A DNA stretch of 64,000 nucleotides from Salinibaculum rarum (lineage in GTDB: Archaea; Halobacteriota; Halobacteria; Halobacteriales; Haloarculaceae). The translations under genes were made by a program, and so were the position numbers. The stretch covers positions 558,001 to 622,000 of the forward strand of contig NZ_CP129992.1 of assembly GCF_030505615.1 (NCBI RefSeq). Direction: 5' to 3'. The stretch's first letter is position 1, and each line of letters begins with the position of its first letter. The notes beneath the pieces were generated by a model. That model searched no databases. It was not told the DNA's origin and was given only the letters and a program-made list of their open reading frames with translations. Below, piece by piece: positions 44,746 through 54,158 of the stretch.

Positions 44746-46256
44746 CAGTACACCACCTCCACGTCCCGCAGCAGTTCTAAGTCACACAGCGTCCCGTGCA
44801 CGTCGCGGATGTCCTCGAAGCCGTACATGAGCATCAGTAGTCGTTCCAGTGAGAGTCCCCACGCCATCACGTCACAGTCGACGCCGAGCGGGTCGGTCAC
44901 TTCGTCACGGAAGATGCCCGAGTTACCGACCTCGACGATTTCGCCGGTCTCGGGGTGTTCGCCGAACAGTTCGAACGACGGCTCCGTGTAGGGGTTGTAG
45001 TGGGGTTTGAACTCCAGGTCCGTGATACCGAACTGTTCGTAAAACTCCGTGAACGTGCCAAAGAGGTCACGCACGGAGAGGTCCTCTGCCATCACCCACC
45101 CTTCAATCTGGAAAAATTCGAGCAGGTGCGTCGGGTCCAGCGTGTCGTTGCGGTACACCTTCTCGACGCTGAAGTACCGCTGTGGCGGTTCGAGGTCACC
45201 GACCTGATGACCCGAGAGATACCGCATCGACAGCGACGTAGTGTGGCCCCGAAGGTCGAGGCGGCGCGCGGTCTCCTCGGTCCACGGCGAGTGGTAGCCT
45301 TCGCCGTCCTCGCCGACACCTTCTTTGTGTGCGGTGTGAATCCGGTCGACGAGGTCCTCGGGCAGGTCCCGAATCTCGTCGGGCGTCTCCAGTGCGAACT
45401 GGTCCCAGTGGGTTCGCGCAGGATGGTCCTGGGGCATGAACAGACAGTCGTTGATCCAGAACTGCGCGTCGGCGTGTGGACCCTCCATCTCCTCGAAGCC
45501 CATCCCGACCAGGACGTCCTTGACGCGGTTTGCGGTCTGGCGGAGGATGTGTTCTTTGCCACCCTGGACCTGCTCGGCGTCAGCCTCGACGTTGTACTCG
45601 GTGAACTCCACGTCTTCCCACTCGCCGCTGGTGAGCATCTCGGGGGTGAGCTGGTCGACGGTCTCGGCGACTTCGATACCCTCCATCAGCGCGTTCACGC
45701 CCTCGTCGGTCAGGCGAACCGAGCGTACGGTCGACTCGGAGCGTGCGATGAGGCCGCGACTCTCTAGCTGGTCGAGGACGTCAGCGTCGACATCCGACTC
45801 GCCGTCTTCGGCCAACTGTTCGAGCGCGAGCCGTTCGGCGTCAGTCGCCGGGTCGGCGTCGGGGTCGGCCGAGACGTCGCCGCTGTCGACGCTGCCGTAC
45901 CCCTTCCGGGCGAAGTTCGCGAGCGCGATGTCGACGGCCGGGCCGTCCAGCCCCGCGGCACCGAGCAGTTCGCCCAGCGAGGCGGGGTCCTCGTCGGCAC
46001 CAGCGTCGAGAGCGGCCTCGTAGAGACTGAGTTCGGGCAGCCCCTCCTCGACGTAGGTGTGGCCCTCGTCGGTCAGCGAGACCGAGTCGTCGGTCTCTTC
46101 GGAGACGGTGACGAGACCTGCTTCTTCGAGTTCGAACGCGGCGCGGGTGGCGGCTTCGGGTTTCAGGTCGGCCGCCGACGCGACCTCTGTTGTCGGTCGG
46201 TCCTCCTCGGCGCTCGCGGCTTCTAGCACCGCGAGTTGTGTGTGTGGCAGTTTCAT
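44745..46256 (-). CDS. pheS: Phenylalanyl-tRNA synthetase alpha subunit
   Basis: The 503-residue protein starts with winged-helix-like modules (about 1-190; MKLPHTQLAVLEAASAEE, LTDEGHTYVEEGLP repeated as LTDEGVNALMEG) that bind tRNA. The class II catalytic core follows: motif 1 region MGFEEMEGPHADAQFW, motif 2 EKVYRNDTLDPTHLLEFFQIEG, and motif 3 AWGLSLERLLMLMYG. It activates phenylalanine. It precedes pheT in one operon; intergenic space upstream (46257-46521) separates it from trpS on the same strand. Confidence 0.95.
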   Translation of the reverse strand: MKLPHTQLAVLEAASAEEDRPTTEVASAADLKPEAATRAAFELEEAGLVTVSEETDDSVSLTDEGHTYVEEGLPELSLYEAALDAGADEDPASLGELLGAAGLDGPAVDIALANFARKGYGSVDSGDVSADPDADPATDAERLALEQLAEDGESDVDADVLDQLESRGLIARSESTVRSVRLTDEGVNALMEGIEVAETVDQLTPEMLTSGEWEDVEFTEYNVEADAEQVQGGKEHILRQTANRVKDVLVGMGFEEMEGPHADAQFWINDCLFMPQDHPARTHWDQFALETPDEIRDLPEDLVDRIHTAHKEGVGEDGEGYHSPWTEETARRLDLRGHTTSLSMRYLSGHQVGDLEPPQRYFSVEKVYRNDTLDPTHLLEFFQIEGWVMAEDLSVRDLFGTFTEFYEQFGITDLEFKPHYNPYTEPSFELFGEHPETGEIVEVGNSGIFRDEVTDPLGVDCDVMAWGLSLERLLMLMYGFEDIRDVHGTLCDLELLRDVEVVY

Positions 46257-46521
46257 TCGTTGATGGGAATACCGCAGTATCGTCAGTTAACGGTTCTTAC
46301 TCGGGGACGCCAGACGCGCCCAGAAGAGAGGCGGTTTCGTCGCACCGGCGTGTTATCGCCGCCGCGAGTCCGCCGCCCGACTCAGGCGAAAACAAAGCCG
46401 AACCCAGCGACTGCCGACTGCTGGCGAGCGATACACCGTGGCAGGGGTTCGGATGCCATATGCGAGCGGTTGTGACGGGGCCGCAAAAACGTTCTGGGTC
46501 GCGTATCCGCGAGTCGCGTGA

Positions 46522-48189
46522 CTACCGCTTGCGCTCGGAGTCGAGGTCGATGTCCAGTTCGTCGAGTTTGTCCTCCCACTCGGCGCGTTTCTCCTGGTGC
46601 TCGGCGAGAAACTCCTCCATCAGTTCGGCGGCCTGTTCTTTGCACCCGCCACAGAGCCGTTCGCCGCCGACACACTCGTCGTAGACCTCCTTTGCGAACT
46701 CGTCGTCGTCGCCGGAGAGCAGGTAGGCGTACAGTTCGTACACCGGACATTCGTCGGCTTTCCCGCCGAGTTCGCGCTGTTCCTCGGCGGTCTCCCGACC
46801 GCCCGTCGTCGCGGCCTTCACTTTGTCGTAGCCCTCGTCTGGGTCGTCGAGCAGACTGATGTGCGAGGCCGGAATAGAGGAGGACATCTTCCCACCGGTG
46901 AGGCCGGTCATAAAGCGGTGGTAGATAGAGGAGGGCAACTGGAAGCCGTAGCCGCCGTGGTCCAGTTCCACGTCCCGGGCCAGTTGTTCGGCCTCCGCAC
47001 GGGAGAGTTCGAAGGTGTCGATGTGGTTGTCGTAGACTCGCTTTTCGCCGTCGATGGCCTCGATAAGTGCGTCGAAGGCCTCGTCGGTCGCCCGCCGGTC
47101 GAGGATGCGCACCCGCGGCCGGAGCGGTTCCTTCCCGGCCTCCCGGAGCATCGTAATCGTCGAGTCGAGCGTCGTCGCCTCGACGTCGGTCGCGCCGGGT
47201 TCGCGCTCGCCCTCCAGCAGTTCGGCGGCGTCGCCACACCGGATAGTGTCGTCGGGGTGGCGGTCGGTAAGCGTCTGGTGGGCATAGGCGAGCAACTGAC
47301 GCTGGGCGTCGTCGACCTCGAAACTGGCGTACGCCTCCGTGACCCCGAAGTATCGCATCCGCTGGGCCAGGTCCCGGGAGAGCCGGATGTGAGGGTCCTG
47401 GTCCGGGCCGACCGGAATCACGGTCGGTTTCGGCTCGTCCAGTTGCGGATAGAGGATGTCGGCCATCTGCGTGACGACCGACTGCATGTGCGAGACGTCG
47501 GTCTCGCCGTCGAAGTCGTAGATAGCCTGCAGCTCCGAGAAGTTCGCCTCCGCCCCGAGTTCGAACGCCAGGTCCTGGACCTCGCGGTTCTCGGACTGAC
47601 GATACAGTTCGCCCTCCTCGGGGTCGAAACCCAGCGCGAGCAGCGAGAGAATGTAGTTGCGCGCGTGTTCGTCGATTTCGTCCCACGAGAGGCCGCGAGC
47701 GCTGTGGGCTTCGAGGTCCGCGATGAGGCCGTAGGCCTCGCCGCCCTGTTGCTGGTGCCAGATGATTTCGTCGAAGACGAGTTTGTGGCCGATGTGGGGG
47801 TCGCCGGTCGGCATGAATCCCGACAGCGCGGCGAACGGTTCGTCGTTGACCATCGCGCTGGCAATCTGGCGGTACTCGCGATGGCCGAAGATGACCCCGC
47901 GGCGCATCAGATAGTGGGGGTCTGGCACCTCGTCGAGGATGTCCTCGAACTGCTCGATACCGAACTGCTCGAAGAGTTTGCGGTAATCGGAGACCGTCGA
48001 GGAACCCCACGGGTCCAGCGCAACGTCGTCAGCGCCTGCGACGCCGCCGTCTGTCCGAGGCGACGCGGACGCCTCATCGTCTGCCCCTGCCGTCCCGCCG
48101 TCAGCGCGGAGTTCTGTCGGAGTCGCTGGCGCGTCGGTGCGCTCGCCGGCAGTCTGTTCGTCGGTCGTGGGGTCGCTGTCGTCGGTCAT
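46522..48189 (-). CDS. trpS: Tryptophanyl-tRNA synthetase
   Basis: The 555-residue class I synthetase shows GFMPTGDPHIGHK (HIGH motif, about residues 125-137), PVGPDQDPHIRLSRD, and GGKMSSSIPAS (KMSKS equivalent). The first 60 residues are an acidic, disordered extension with a repeated DGG-T/V-AGADD unit that is not part of the enzyme core. The C-terminal helical anticodon-binding domain is present. ATG 48187-48189 overlaps the endA stop (ATGA), placing endA upstream in the same message. Confidence 0.94.
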   Translation of the reverse strand: MTDDSDPTTDEQTAGERTDAPATPTELRADGGTAGADDEASASPRTDGGVAGADDVALDPWGSSTVSDYRKLFEQFGIEQFEDILDEVPDPHYLMRRGVIFGHREYRQIASAMVNDEPFAALSGFMPTGDPHIGHKLVFDEIIWHQQQGGEAYGLIADLEAHSARGLSWDEIDEHARNYILSLLALGFDPEEGELYRQSENREVQDLAFELGAEANFSELQAIYDFDGETDVSHMQSVVTQMADILYPQLDEPKPTVIPVGPDQDPHIRLSRDLAQRMRYFGVTEAYASFEVDDAQRQLLAYAHQTLTDRHPDDTIRCGDAAELLEGEREPGATDVEATTLDSTITMLREAGKEPLRPRVRILDRRATDEAFDALIEAIDGEKRVYDNHIDTFELSRAEAEQLARDVELDHGGYGFQLPSSIYHRFMTGLTGGKMSSSIPASHISLLDDPDEGYDKVKAATTGGRETAEEQRELGGKADECPVYELYAYLLSGDDDEFAKEVYDECVGGERLCGGCKEQAAELMEEFLAEHQEKRAEWEDKLDELDIDLDSERKR

Positions 48190-49334
48190 GGTGTGAGTCG
48201 GCTCACCGAGAGCCAGTCTATGCCTTCGTTCGCGCCGGTCAGCGCAAAAACCATTCGCTTCCGCACGCCGTGGGCCAGTCGCACGTCAAGCGCCAGGTCC
48301 CGCGGCGCGAAGGCGTGGGTCGGCGACAGGACCCGCACGAGCAGTTCTGAGTGACCCAGATTGTCGACGCTCTCGACGTCGGCGTAGGTCCGGAAGTCCG
48401 CACCGAATTTGAACGCGGTCTTGGGAACGACGCCGGCAGTCCGGAGCGCGCTGTAGACGCGCAGTCTGCGGTCGAACCGCTCGCCTTCGACCGCCCGCCC
48501 CCGGTCGACGACCGCCTGTTCGTCGTCCACCCCATCTGTGGCGTCGTCACTGGCGAGCGAAAGCGTCCCCTGGCTGGCGAGATACGCGCCTTCGACCAGC
48601 GACAACTGGACGGCACCACCGTTGTCGTCGAGTCGCTGGCCGTAGAACGCCCGGTCGTGGAGGTTCGAGGATGGCTCCCAGACGAGCACGCGGTCGGACA
48701 GCAGGTCCCCGGTGACCGCCGAGATGTCGTGGTGAGTCGAGCCCGTGATAGCGGGACTGGTGACTTCCAGATAGGTGAGTTCGCTCTCCTCGTCGACGAC
48801 GGCGAGGACGCCAGTCCCCTCGTCGTCGCTCGCTGTTTTCGAGGACTCAGTCGCATCGCTCCCTGCGTCCTCGCCTCCTGCGTCCTCGCTGTCACCTGCT
48901 GTCGCGAGCGTCTCAAGCATCTCGGCGCTTACGTCCGCACGTTCACTGACGGCCCGGACCCGGTAGGCGACGGCGTCGTCCCACGGTCCCTGCCCGCGCG
49001 GATAGACGACGAAGTCACCGGTCGCCACGTCGACCCAGTCTTCCCGGGTGGGAGAGAGGTAGAACCCCCGGTCGCGGAGGTCCTTGTAGACGAAGAAAGC
49101 GACCTCTGAGACGGCCGTCGAGGCCAGAAAAGCACGAAAGTCCAGTCGGTCCCGGTCCTCCGAACGGCCGTCGACGACCGCGTCGAGGTCCCCCCGGTAG
49201 AGCAGGTGTGCCGCCTCGACCGGGTCGAGGACGACGCCGCCGTCGTCCGGGCGGCCGTACCCGCGGGCGTCGTAGAACTGCTCGCGAGCCTGTCGGCCGG
49301 CGCGGACGAGGTCGCCATCGAATGTCGCATCCAT
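48186..49334 (-). CDS. endA: tRNA-intron (splicing) endonuclease
   Basis: The 382-residue protein is the duplicated haloarchaeal form with two endonuclease repeats joined by an acidic Ser/Asp/Ala-rich linker (about 145-170). The C-terminal repeat retains the catalytic triad: Tyr317 in FGADFRTY, His328 in NLGHSELL and Lys359 in GVRKRMVF. It cleaves bulge-helix-bulge motifs in pre-tRNA and pre-rRNA. This window contains three such motifs (tRNA-Lys intron, 16S and 23S stems). The start at 49334 fits MDATFDGDLVRAGR; longer frames overlap the next gene. It is coupled to trpS. Confidence 0.93.
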   Translation of the reverse strand: MDATFDGDLVRAGRQAREQFYDARGYGRPDDGGVVLDPVEAAHLLYRGDLDAVVDGRSEDRDRLDFRAFLASTAVSEVAFFVYKDLRDRGFYLSPTREDWVDVATGDFVVYPRGQGPWDDAVAYRVRAVSERADVSAEMLETLATAGDSEDAGGEDAGSDATESSKTASDDEGTGVLAVVDEESELTYLEVTSPAITGSTHHDISAVTGDLLSDRVLVWEPSSNLHDRAFYGQRLDDNGGAVQLSLVEGAYLASQGTLSLASDDATDGVDDEQAVVDRGRAVEGERFDRRLRVYSALRTAGVVPKTAFKFGADFRTYADVESVDNLGHSELLVRVLSPTHAFAPRDLALDVRLAHGVRKRMVFALTGANEGIDWLSVSRLTP

Positions 49335-49366
49335 GTTCTCGCGTGCGCGCCCGCGATTGAAGTTCC

Positions 49367-50107
49367 CTACGGTGCACTCGTCGCTTGCTCCGCGAGATGG
49401 CCACAGTTGCTGTCCAGACACCGCCGACCGGACCCCGTCTCGAAGGCCGGGAGCCCACACTCACACTCCCCGTCGTGGACACCGCTGGGAAAGGCAAAGC
49501 CAGTCTCGCAGTCGGGGTACTGCTCACAGCCCAGGATGAGGCCGCCACGGCGGAGCACGCGAAGGTCACCCCCACACTCCGGACAGGTCCACTCGCGGTC
49601 GAACGCTTTCCGGACGCGCTCGTCCAGCGACTCACACGCTCTGTCGAGACAGACGACAAAGGAAGCGCCGCGCTCGACCCGAAGGCGAGGGAGGCCACAG
49701 TCGCAGGTTTCGTCGGTGACAGTTGCGTCGGCGGGCAGGCCGTATCGTCGGTCACACTCCGGACAGGAGACGGCCCCCCGAGTTCGGACGAGACGGCCGT
49801 CACAATCAGGGCAGTCACCGACGGGGACGCCGGCGTCGGTCGTTGGATAGCGCCCGCGTGTGTGCGCGCGGTGGATGTCGATAGTGAGTTTCTGGTCGCC
49901 GTCGCTTGCAGTCACACGCTCCTGGCCCACGGTGACCGACTCCGGACGGGTGAGCCACGCGACCGGCTGGTAGCCGGCGGCGTCGTGGACGAGCGTCGTC
50001 CCGTCGGGCTTTATCACCACGAGCACGTCGCCGTGCTGGTGGCGGTCGCGGTCGCCGGTGAACGTCGTGGTACAGGTGCCTGCGATGACGTGTGTACAGT
50101 CAGGCAT
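49367..50107 (-). CDS. NucS N-domain-like protein with topoisomerase-type zinc ribbons
   Basis: The 246-residue protein starts with a segment (about 1-75) resembling the N-terminal DNA-binding domain of endonuclease NucS: CTHVIAGTCTTTF, then HGDVLVVIKPDGTTLVHDAAG and YQPVAWLTRP. The RecB-like NucS nuclease domain is missing. Instead four CxxC-rich units follow (CPDCDGRL ... CPECDRR; CDCGLPRLRV; CPECGGDLRVLRRGGLILGC with YPDC; CECGLPAF), the third being a typical topoisomerase C4 zinc finger. It is probably a single-strand or branched DNA binder. The start at 50107 matches the NucS-like beginning. It lies 32 bases upstream of endA, same strand. Confidence 0.72.
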   Translation of the reverse strand: MPDCTHVIAGTCTTTFTGDRDRHQHGDVLVVIKPDGTTLVHDAAGYQPVAWLTRPESVTVGQERVTASDGDQKLTIDIHRAHTRGRYPTTDAGVPVGDCPDCDGRLVRTRGAVSCPECDRRYGLPADATVTDETCDCGLPRLRVERGASFVVCLDRACESLDERVRKAFDREWTCPECGGDLRVLRRGGLILGCEQYPDCETGFAFPSGVHDGECECGLPAFETGSGRRCLDSNCGHLAEQATSAP

Positions 50108-50234
50108 AGACCGGGCTGGTCGCGGTCTGGTATCTAAAGGTTCGGGCGCAGGAAAGTGGATTCGAATGGGGTGGGCAACCCCGAAGTGTGGTGGGTTGGC
50201 TGGCGATACAGTCGAGGAGTCCACCAGGCCGACG

Positions 50235-50495
50235 CTACTGGTTGTGGTTCCGACCGAGCACGAGCCCGAGGAAGTTCAGCGCCAGGAGGCCGCCAACCAG
50301 CCGTGGGTACTGGGAGACGTAGCCACTGACGAGCAGGCTCGTGAGGACGAACGGCAACACTACCGCCGTCCAGAAGCCGGCAAACCGGAGCGCCGGCAGG
50401 CACATCTGGCGAAGGGACTGGACGTCGACGCGCTGCTGGGGAACAGCGGAATCGGATTCGAGCGGGGAAGCATTGGACACGGTGGGACTCCTCAT
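50235..50495 (-). CDS. Small membrane protein (hypothetical)
   Basis: The 86-residue protein has a polar N-terminus and two hydrophobic segments (about residues 36-58 and 62-80). ATG 50493-50495 is preferred over a TTG further upstream because CTTATATG, a TATA-like box, lies about 25 bases before it. No motif or functional neighbour is evident. Confidence 0.6.
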   Translation of the reverse strand: MRSPTVSNASPLESDSAVPQQRVDVQSLRQMCLPALRFAGFWTAVVLPFVLTSLLVSGYVSQYPRLVGGLLALNFLGLVLGRNHNQ

Positions 50496-50572
50496 TTCGG
50501 GGTACAACAGACAGCATCATATAAGCGATAGACCGCTAGCCCGATTTCGGACTCTTTTTCGATTCATGTGAG

Positions 50573-50595
50573 GGTTTCACAGGCCCCGTGAAACC
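50573..50595. promoter_or_regulatory. Inverted repeat GGTTTCAC-N7-GTGAAACC
   Basis: A perfect 8-base inverted repeat with a 7-base spacer lies in the low-GC gap between the helicase stop (50664) and the small membrane protein start (50495). A third TTTCAC follows at 50596-50601, and AAAAAATTTATAG near 50624-50634 gives a T-run on the minus strand. It could be a helicase terminator or an operator for the membrane protein gene. Confidence 0.45.
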
Positions 50596-50663
50596 TTTCA
50601 CAACTTCCCCAGAATCGATTAAAAAATTTATAGAGTGATTTGAGACGTTTTTCTGCGCCCGGG

Positions 50664-53060
50664 TTAGTCGGTCACTCGAAGGGTGCGACTCCACTCGACT
50701 GGCGTGAGCGGGAGGTCGGGGAAGGTGACGTGGACGGTAAATTCGAGTTCGGTATCGTCGCCGCCGAAGATGGCGACGGGCAGTGTCGTTTCGCCGAGAT
50801 AGCTGTCCTTGCGTGTCATCTCGCGGCCGTTGACCGTCACGCGAAGTCCCGCGCGGGCGTTGCCCGCGTCCGTGCGCACGGTCACCTCCCGCAGCGTGCG
50901 TTCGCCGCGCGCTATCGTCTCGGGCACCGCGCCCCAGTCGACAGTTATCGCCGGCAGGTCGCGCGCGCTCTCGACGACGCGCTCGGCGACGCTCTCGCTG
51001 AGGCCGGCCGCAGCCAGTCGGTCGACGCCCGCGTCGAGAACGTCAGCAGGCGTCTGGAATCCGGCGGCCGCGAGCGTCTGCGCGCGTCCGGCGCCGACGC
51101 CTTCGATTGCGGTCAGCCCCACGGCATCCTCGCTGACGCCGTGGTCAACGCGGGCCTCGACCCGGCTGACGAGGTTCGCCTGTTCGGGCGTGCCAAAGCG
51201 GTCGACGATAGCCCGGAGTGCGGCGAACAGTCGGAGCGCATTCTGGCGGATAATCCACGCGTCACTCTTCAGCGACCCCGGCGTGTTGCCGTCCATCCCC
51301 GCCCGGAGGATAGCGAGGACCTTCCGCGGTCCCGCGTCCATGTCGGTCGCCGTCTGGCCGAGAACAGCGTCGACGGCGTCTTCCTCGTCGCTGCGGGCGC
51401 TGACACTCTGGAACTCGGTCGTACTGGCGACGGTCCGCAACACGTCCAGCGCCGAGAGGCCCTCGCGGTCGGTGAGGTCGGCGAAGTGACGGGCCGTCTC
51501 CAGACGGAGGTAGAACTTCGAGGCGAGACGGCCCAGCGGCGAAGGTTCGATTGCCAGCCCGTCCATCTCGACAAAGGAGCGCTCGACGAGCCACTCCAGT
51601 GCGGCACTGACGCGTTCGCGGTGGTCCTCGGCGTACCCCGACGCGCGCTGGGCGCGCACGTAGTAGAACGTCGTCTCTAGCCAGTCCATCGCCTCGTCGA
51701 CGTCGGTGACGGTGCCGAGTGCGATTTCGGCGTTGAGGTGGACCGCGAGGTCGCTTGCAACCCGGCTGTCGGCACCGCCGTCCGGGAGGTCGGCCAGCCG
51801 CGACTCGATGGTCTTGCCGTCTTCGAGCAGCGCCTGGTAGCGGTCGACGTCCGAGCGGTCACAGATGACCCAGGCGTACCCCTGGTCGTCGTAGCCCGGC
51901 CGGCCCGCCCGACCGAGCATCTGGAGCACGTCCAGCGGGCTCATGTCCACCTCGCCCTCCAGCGGGTCGTGTAGTTTGGTGTCCCGGATGACGACACAGC
52001 GGGCGGGGAGGTTCACGCCCCACGCGAGCGTCGACGTCGAGAAGAGCAGCTGAATCTTGCCCTCGCGGAACCACTGCTCGACGAGGTTCTTGTCGTCCCG
52101 CGAGAGGCCGGCGTGGTGAAAGCCCACGCCGTCGAGGACGGACTGGCGAAGGGTATCGTTGGAAAGTTCGGCAGCGTCAGTATGAAAGTCGTAGTCGCCG
52201 CGCGCGCCGATTGGGACGTCACGCTCGGCGAGTTCGTCGCGAGTCTTCTTTGCGGCCTGGACGGTGTCCTGCCGGGAGGAGACAAAGACGAGCGCCTGTC
52301 CCTCATCGCGGACGTGCTGTTCGGTGAGGTCGAGCGCACGATAGAGGCGGCGATATTTGTCTGCGAAGGCGTTCTCGCCGTGGCTGTAGGTCGCCACGTC
52401 GGCTTCCAGCGGAACGGGGCGGTAGGACTCGTCGAAGGCGAAGGTGCCCGACTCGGGGGCGTCGAGCCACTCGGCCACGTCCTCGATGTTGGGCATCGTC
52501 GCCGAGAGCGCGACCACGCGGGGGTCACAGAGCCGGCGGAGCCGCGAGATGGTCACTTCGAGGACACTCCCCCGGCGCTCGGAGTCGAGGAGGTGCACCT
52601 CGTCGATGACACAGCAGTCCACGTCGGTGACAAAGGAGTAGCGCCGCGAGTCGTGCTTTCGGGTGGCGGAGTCGGCCTTCTCCGGTGTCATCACGAGGAT
52701 GTCGGCGCGTTCGGCACGCCGCGGGTTCAGGTCGCGCTCGCCGGTGACGACGTAGACGGAGTAGCCGAGGTCCTCGAAGCGCTCCCACTCGCGCTCTTTC
52801 TCGTTGGTGAGCGCACGGAGCGGAGCGAGAAAGAGGGCAGTCCCGTCCGTTTTCAGCGTCTCGCAGATGGCCACTTCCGCGATGGCGGTCTTGCCGCTCG
52901 CGGTGGGCGCGCTGACGACGACGTTGTCCTCGCTGTCCAGGAGCGCGGGCAACGCTTCGGTCTGCATCGCGTTGAAACGGTCGAAGGGAAACGCCGCCGC
53001 AAACTCCGGGAGGACGTCCCCGACGGGGATTTCGGTCGTGGCGTCGGCGTGGCCGGTCAC
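50664..53060 (-). CDS. Ski2/Brr2-like DEAD/DEAH helicase with Sec63-type module
   Basis: The 798-residue superfamily 2 helicase has Walker A SAPTASGKTA, motif II DEVH, motif III LSATMPN, a GVGFHHAGLSRDDK stretch and motif VI QMLGRAGRPGYD. After a winged helix, residues about 470-690 form a helical bundle with a helix-hairpin-helix (LTAIEGVGAGRAQTLAAAGF), and the C-terminal 110 residues are an Ig-like strand-rich end (VRTDAGNARAGLRVTVNG). This is the Sec63/Brl arrangement of Brr2 and ASCC3 rather than plain Hel308. Substrate may be DNA or RNA. GTG 53060 is preferred over ATG 53141, whose extension is basic and close to divergent lipA. Confidence 0.88.
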   Translation of the reverse strand: MTGHADATTEIPVGDVLPEFAAAFPFDRFNAMQTEALPALLDSEDNVVVSAPTASGKTAIAEVAICETLKTDGTALFLAPLRALTNEKEREWERFEDLGYSVYVVTGERDLNPRRAERADILVMTPEKADSATRKHDSRRYSFVTDVDCCVIDEVHLLDSERRGSVLEVTISRLRRLCDPRVVALSATMPNIEDVAEWLDAPESGTFAFDESYRPVPLEADVATYSHGENAFADKYRRLYRALDLTEQHVRDEGQALVFVSSRQDTVQAAKKTRDELAERDVPIGARGDYDFHTDAAELSNDTLRQSVLDGVGFHHAGLSRDDKNLVEQWFREGKIQLLFSTSTLAWGVNLPARCVVIRDTKLHDPLEGEVDMSPLDVLQMLGRAGRPGYDDQGYAWVICDRSDVDRYQALLEDGKTIESRLADLPDGGADSRVASDLAVHLNAEIALGTVTDVDEAMDWLETTFYYVRAQRASGYAEDHRERVSAALEWLVERSFVEMDGLAIEPSPLGRLASKFYLRLETARHFADLTDREGLSALDVLRTVASTTEFQSVSARSDEEDAVDAVLGQTATDMDAGPRKVLAILRAGMDGNTPGSLKSDAWIIRQNALRLFAALRAIVDRFGTPEQANLVSRVEARVDHGVSEDAVGLTAIEGVGAGRAQTLAAAGFQTPADVLDAGVDRLAAAGLSESVAERVVESARDLPAITVDWGAVPETIARGERTLREVTVRTDAGNARAGLRVTVNGREMTRKDSYLGETTLPVAIFGGDDTELEFTVHVTFPDLPLTPVEWSRTLRVTD

Positions 53061-53154
53061 AGTGGGAGGCAGGTCCGGGGGAGCAAAGGCGTTTCTATGG
53101 CGCGGTGAGCGGAGCCGCGCCACTCTTTTGCCGACCCGCACCTAACGCCCGGCA

Positions 53155-54081
53155 ATGAGTCGCGCTCGCAAGCCCGACTGGCTGAAGATGCGTCCCCCAT
53201 CGGGCGAGCGCTTTACCGACATCAAGCAGTCGCTGCGCGACCGCGACCTCCATACGGTCTGTGAGGAGGCAAACTGCCCGAACATGGGGGACTGTTGGAG
53301 CGGTCGGGAGGGACCCGGCACGGCGACGTTCATGCTGATGGGCGACCGCTGCTCCCGTGGCTGTAACTTCTGTGACGTCGAAACCGGCGGGATGGACCCG
53401 CTCGACCCCGACGAGCCAGCACAGGTCGCCAGCGCAGTCAGCGACATCGGCCTCGATTACGTCGTGTTGACGAGCGTCGACCGCGACGACCTCTCCGACC
53501 AGGGCGCGGGCCACTTCGCCGAAACCATCCGAGAAATCAAGCGCCAGGACAGCGACGTGCTGGTCGAGGCGCTGATTCCGGACTTCCAGGGCGAGCGGAG
53601 ACTCGTCGAGAAGGTCATCGACGCCGAACCGGACGTACTCGCCCACAACGTCGAGACGGTCGAGCGACTGCAGTGGCCGGTCCGCGACCGGCGGGCCGGC
53701 TACGAGCAGTCCCTTTCCGTACTCCGCCAGATTGCCACCGAGAGCGACGCCTACGCGAAGACGAGCATCATGCTCGGCATCGGCGAGTACGACCACGAGG
53801 TGTACCAGACGCTCGGGGACCTGCGCAGCGTCGGCGTCGACATCGTCACGCTGGGGCAGTATCTCCAGCCCTCCCGGTCGCATCTTGACGTCTCCGAGTA
53901 CGTCCACCCCGACGCCTTCGACACCTGGCAGCGGGTCGCCGAAGAGGAACTCGACTTTCTGTACTGTGCCTCGGGACCGATGGTGCGCTCGTCGTACCGC
54001 GCCGGCGAACTGTTCGTCGAGGCACTCGAACGCGACGGCGCGTCGGCGGCGACTGCGCGCCAGCAGGCCCGCGGTGACTGA
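53155..54081 (+). CDS. lipA: Lipoyl synthase
   Basis: The 308-residue radical SAM enzyme has both iron-sulfur motifs: the auxiliary cluster Cys36-x4-Cys41-x5-Cys47 in [12 protein letters not shown] and the radical SAM Cys66-x3-Cys70-x2-Cys73 in CSRGCNFC, plus the C-terminal RSSYRAGE whose Ser ligates the auxiliary cluster. It inserts two sulfurs into octanoyl groups on lipoyl domains. It directly precedes the dehydrogenase operon, whose E2 it would modify, and is divergent from the helicase. Confidence 0.96.
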   Translation: MSRARKPDWLKMRPPSGERFTDIKQSLRDRDLHTVCEEANCPNMGDCWSGREGPGTATFMLMGDRCSRGCNFCDVETGGMDPLDPDEPAQVASAVSDIGLDYVVLTSVDRDDLSDQGAGHFAETIREIKRQDSDVLVEALIPDFQGERRLVEKVIDAEPDVLAHNVETVERLQWPVRDRRAGYEQSLSVLRQIATESDAYAKTSIMLGIGEYDHEVYQTLGDLRSVGVDIVTLGQYLQPSRSHLDVSEYVHPDAFDTWQRVAEEELDFLYCASGPMVRSSYRAGELFVEALERDGASAATARQQARGD

Positions 54082-54158
54082 CCGACGACGCCACCGATTC
54101 CCGCGAAAACCCTAAGCCGTCGCCGCGTGATGTTCTAACATATGCCAGTATCAGGCAG

